The notes beneath the pieces were generated by a model. That model was not told where the DNA came from. It searched no databases and worked only from the letters and a program-made list of their open reading frames with translations. Source: Spirochaetaceae bacterium (GTDB lineage Bacteria; Spirochaetota; Spirochaetia; Treponematales; Breznakiellaceae). From it: 16,100 nt of DNA. Shown here in pieces: positions 13,381 through 16,100 of this stretch. The DNA lies in contig JAIRPM010000101.1 of the NCBI GenBank assembly GCA_031257075.1, positions 1 through 16,100 of the forward strand, read 5' to 3'. The stretch's first letter is position 1, and each line of letters opens with the position of its first letter. The translations under genes and the position numbers were made by a program.

Positions 13381-16100
13381 ATGCGGTTAAAAATCATTGC
13401 TATCATTATGGTAATTGTTGCCGGAATTACCGCGTTAAGCCTGTTTACCAGCCTGTATTTTACCCGAAAAAGCCTTGCCCAAGCGGCGGAAGGTGAATTG
13501 ACCCTCGTTTCCGGCCTTGCCGCGGAACTTATACAAAAAGAAATCGAAACACTTAAAGACCGCGCTCTTCTTTTTGCGGATACAACAGCCGGTTTTACTT
13601 CAAACGAAGCGTTCAGCGCGTATTTTGAAAATCAGCCCGAACACGGCGGACTGCTTGCCGCCATTGTATACGATGAAAAGGGCATTATATACCAATGGAA
13701 CGCGCGCCCTCAAACCTTTTCCTCAGATTTTCTCGGCCGCGCGCTTGCCGGCGAAGCGCTTTTTTCCACTACCGAAGTGAATACCGCTCTTGAAACGCAG
13801 GGGGATGCCGCCGTGCCCGGCGGGGGAACGCTTGTCAACTGGATTGCCGTACCGGCACCGCAAACGGCGGGTAGCGGGAACGCCGGAGCGCGCGCCTTTG
13901 CCGCCGCGATACCCGGCACACATTTGCGGGACATTTTGGACAAATACAAGATATGGGAATCGGGCAATGTTTATGTGCTGGACAACGAAGGCGTAATTGT
14001 AGCCAATACGCGCCTCTACATAGTACATGAACGCTGGGATTTTGTACATGACGAGGCTATTCTTGCCGCCTACCCTGACGCGGCAAAGATGGCCGCCCTT
14101 ATGATAGCAAACGAAAACGGCATAGCGCGGTACCACTGGGATAATGCTATCCGTATCGGCGCGTATAACCGTATACCCGGCACCGACAACTGGTCGGTAG
14201 GGGCGGTCGCGCCGCTCAATGAAAGCCCTCTTCACAAGGCCGAACAATTGCAAGCGGTCGGAGCGGTCATTTTTCTTCTTTTGGGGCTGATTGCCGCATT
14301 CCACAGTTCTTTCATTCTTGAAAAACCGTACCGCCGGCTGGAAGGGCAGCGCCTTGAACTGGAAAACATGGTCAAAATCGCCGAAGACGCGACCCGTTCC
14401 AAAAGCCTCTTTCTTGCGAACATAAGCCACGAAATCCGCACCCCTATGAACGCTATTATCGGTATGAGCGACCTTATGCCTACCGGCAACCTAACCCCTT
14501 TACAAAAAGGCTATATCGAAGACATCAAAAAAATGTCAAAATCGCTCCTCCAAATCATCAATGACCTTCTTGATTTTTCCAAAATTGAAACCGGCAAACT
14601 TGACCTTATTCCGGTGCATTATAATTTCTGGAGTCTTTTCGATAATGTTTGTTCCATATCCAAGTTTATAGGAAACAGTAAAAACATTGATGTTGAATCG
14701 CGGATAGATGCCAATGTCCCGCAAATTCTTTTTGGCGATGAAGTGCGCGTCCGGCAAATCATTACCAATGTGTTAAGCAACGCCGTCAAATACACCCAAA
14801 CCGGCGGGGTTTATGCCCGCGTCCAATGGACGGCGGACGGGCGCGAAACCGGCAAAGGGACGCTCCTTATCAGCGTGAAAGATACCGGTATCGGCATCAA
14901 AGATGACGACCGCGTCAAACTTTTCCGGGCCTTTGAACAACTCGACCTCAAAAAAAACAGGGGGATTACCGGCACCGGGCTTGGGCTTACCATAGCCAGC
15001 CAACTCCTCAAAATGATGGACGGCACCATTGACTTTGACAGCGTATACGGCAAAGGCACCACGTTCTACATTCATATCCCAACCGGTACCGGCGATAAAA
15101 TGCAGGTTGATATGCTCGACCTCAAAGAACAGTATGTTATGGTAAAGACGGGTGAACATGTAAAAGTGCTTGTTGTAGACGATATGCCTGTGAATTTAAC
15201 CGTCGCTTCGGGTTTTCTTTTCAAACACAATATCAATGCGGAAACTGCCCAGTCCGGAGCGGAGGCTGTCAATATGGCATGCCACAAACAGTACGACCTT
15301 ATTTTTATGGACCACCTCATGCCTGAAATGGACGGCCTTGAAGCAACGCGGCTGATTCGCTCAACCGAAGGCTCGCTTGCCAAATGGAACCGCGCTGTGC
15401 CGATTATCGCGTTAAGCGCGAATGCCATTATCGGAGCGCGCTCGCTGTTTTTAGAAGCGGGTATGGACGACTTCATTTCCAAACCTATCGAAGCGCCGGC
15501 CCTCAACAGCATATTAAACAAGTATCTTCCGCTCGAAAAAATCGAACGGGTCAGCGCGCTAAATGAGCCGCCGCATGAACACGTGCCGGAAAAAACCATC
15601 GACCTGCCGCCGGTAAAAGGCGTGAACTATGCCGCCGGATTTAACCGTTTTGGAGAAAAGTACACCTACCTCGACATTATTCGTACCTTTGTGGAAAACA
15701 CACCGTCCCTCCTTCAGAAAATTGAACATTGGACGGAAATGGATATAAAAGAATATCAAATAGCCGTACACGGGATAAAAGGCTCGGCGCGCGCCATAGG
15801 CGCGGAAATTGTCGCCGCGCTGGCCGCCGATTTGGAAAGTGCCGCGGCGGGAGGAAAAACCGAATTCATTACCGCTCACAACGAACAATTTACAGCCGAA
15901 CTCAAAGAACTTACCGCCAACTTGCAAGCCCTTGTCAATGAACGCAGCGCCGCTAAAGTAAAAGAAAAACGCCCCGGCCCCGCATTCGAAACGCTTGAAA
16001 AAATCCGCGAGGCCTGCGTTGACTACGATTCGGCAAGCGCCGAAAGCCTGTTTGCCAATCTCTATGATTTTGAATACGAATCAGGAGGCGATTTTATCGA
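13381..16100 (+). CDS. Hybrid sensor histidine kinase (sensor-HisKA-HATPase-REC-HPt), 3' end missing
   Basis: At least 906 residues, still open at the window edge. TM1 is at about 4-25. A periplasmic Cache-like sensor spans about 30-285 (NVYVLDNEGVIVAN from 196), and TM2 is at about 292-313. HisKA has ISHEIRTP with phospho-His350. HATPase has the N box (Asn467 in SNAVKYT), G1 DTGIGI (501-506) and G2 GTGLGL (531-536). The receiver has Asp600/Asp601, phospho-Asp644 in FMDHLMPEMDG, Ser679 and Lys701. The HPt domain has His797 in VHGIKGSARAIGA. All relay residues are present, so an internal His-Asp-His phosphorelay is expected, passing phosphate to a response regulator not seen here. The start is ATG 13381 because a stop lies in frame at 13360 and TM1 begins there. 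A tail follows the HPt domain. The ligand is unknown. It is transcribed divergently from glpK. Confidence 0.93.
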   Translation, partial: MRLKIIAIIMVIVAGITALSLFTSLYFTRKSLAQAAEGELTLVSGLAAELIQKEIETLKDRALLFADTTAGFTSNEAFSAYFENQPEHGGLLAAIVYDEKGIIYQWNARPQTFSSDFLGRALAGEALFSTTEVNTALETQGDAAVPGGGTLVNWIAVPAPQTAGSGNAGARAFAAAIPGTHLRDILDKYKIWESGNVYVLDNEGVIVANTRLYIVHERWDFVHDEAILAAYPDAAKMAALMIANENGIARYHWDNAIRIGAYNRIPGTDNWSVGAVAPLNESPLHKAEQLQAVGAVIFLLLGLIAAFHSSFILEKPYRRLEGQRLELENMVKIAEDATRSKSLFLANISHEIRTPMNAIIGMSDLMPTGNLTPLQKGYIEDIKKMSKSLLQIINDLLDFSKIETGKLDLIPVHYNFWSLFDNVCSISKFIGNSKNIDVESRIDANVPQILFGDEVRVRQIITNVLSNAVKYTQTGGVYARVQWTADGRETGKGTLLISVKDTGIGIKDDDRVKLFRAFEQLDLKKNRGITGTGLGLTIASQLLKMMDGTIDFDSVYGKGTTFYIHIPTGTGDKMQVDMLDLKEQYVMVKTGEHVKVLVVDDMPVNLTVASGFLFKHNINAETAQSGAEAVNMACHKQYDLIFMDHLMPEMDGLEATRLIRSTEGSLAKWNRAVPIIALSANAIIGARSLFLEAGMDDFISKPIEAPALNSILNKYLPLEKIERVSALNEPPHEHVPEKTIDLPPVKGVNYAAGFNRFGEKYTYLDIIRTFVENTPSLLQKIEHWTEMDIKEYQIAVHGIKGSARAIGAEIVAALAADLESAAAGGKTEFITAHNEQFTAELKELTANLQALVNERSAAKVKEKRPGPAFETLEKIREACVDYDSASAESLFANLYDFEYESGGDFI

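Noticed and set aside
13723..14430. A 235-codon open frame on the minus strand opposite the kinase sensor region
   Set aside because: It is antisense to a continuous kinase reading frame with recognisable domains, and its residues are shadows of GC-rich codons.
15072..15599. A 175-codon minus-strand frame opposite the receiver domain
   Set aside because: The plus strand encodes a complete receiver domain here; the antisense frame shows no motif.

Overview
The window looks like a chromosomal segment of a spirochaete, most likely a treponeme of the termite-gut type. This is inferred from gene content; no 16S or tRNA gene is present to prove it. The clues are several relaxed-lipobox lipoproteins, a small FMN-binding lipoprotein, a giant surface lipoprotein joining Ig-like modules to a beta-helix with NMSGG-type repeats, moderate GC with GCG/GCC-rich codons, and tight gene packing. 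No mobile element, tRNA, CRISPR array or defence system was seen. No stretch over 300 bases lacks a gene; the longest gap is the 204-bp glpK/kinase divergent region.

Layout. (1) 1-3934, plus strand: the 3' end of an unrecognised gene, a stand-alone CinA C-terminal domain (PncC-type amidohydrolase), then four envelope genes: a SPOR-domain periplasmic protein, a probable outer-membrane beta-barrel, a lipoprotein with six CxC motifs, and an FMN-binding lipoprotein. The first three genes overlap (11 and 4 bp), and the next two gaps are 5-6 nt. (2) 4003-5771: rplK, rplA and rplJ (L11, L1, L10), closed by a strong intrinsic terminator. rplL, rpoB and rpoC, the usual downstream partners, are missing here. 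(3) 5795-11092: a 1296-residue surface lipoprotein, a second lipoprotein whose signal peptide contains five in-frame 15-bp repeats, and trmB. (4) 11089-13176, minus strand: glpK followed by a DJ-1/PfpI-family gene that converges on trmB with shared stop-codon bases. (5) 13381-end, plus strand: a hybrid histidine kinase with sensor, HisKA, HATPase, receiver and HPt domains, running off the window.

How the genes relate. The core genes (rplKAJ, trmB, cinA, glpK) are ordinary housekeeping functions. They alternate with envelope genes, so most of the novelty lies in the envelope proteins. Regulatory signals are visible around glpK (a TTGACA-type promoter with an A-tract upstream and a 10-bp inverted repeat at the expected start), before the kinase gene (TAGACA-17-TATAGT), in the rplA-rplJ gap (a palindrome made of a Shine-Dalgarno and its complement) and after rplJ. 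I see no complete undescribed multi-gene system. The best candidates for a second look are the broken ribosomal operon, the CxC-rich lipoprotein beside the flavin lipoprotein, the repeat-built signal peptide, and the glpK control region.
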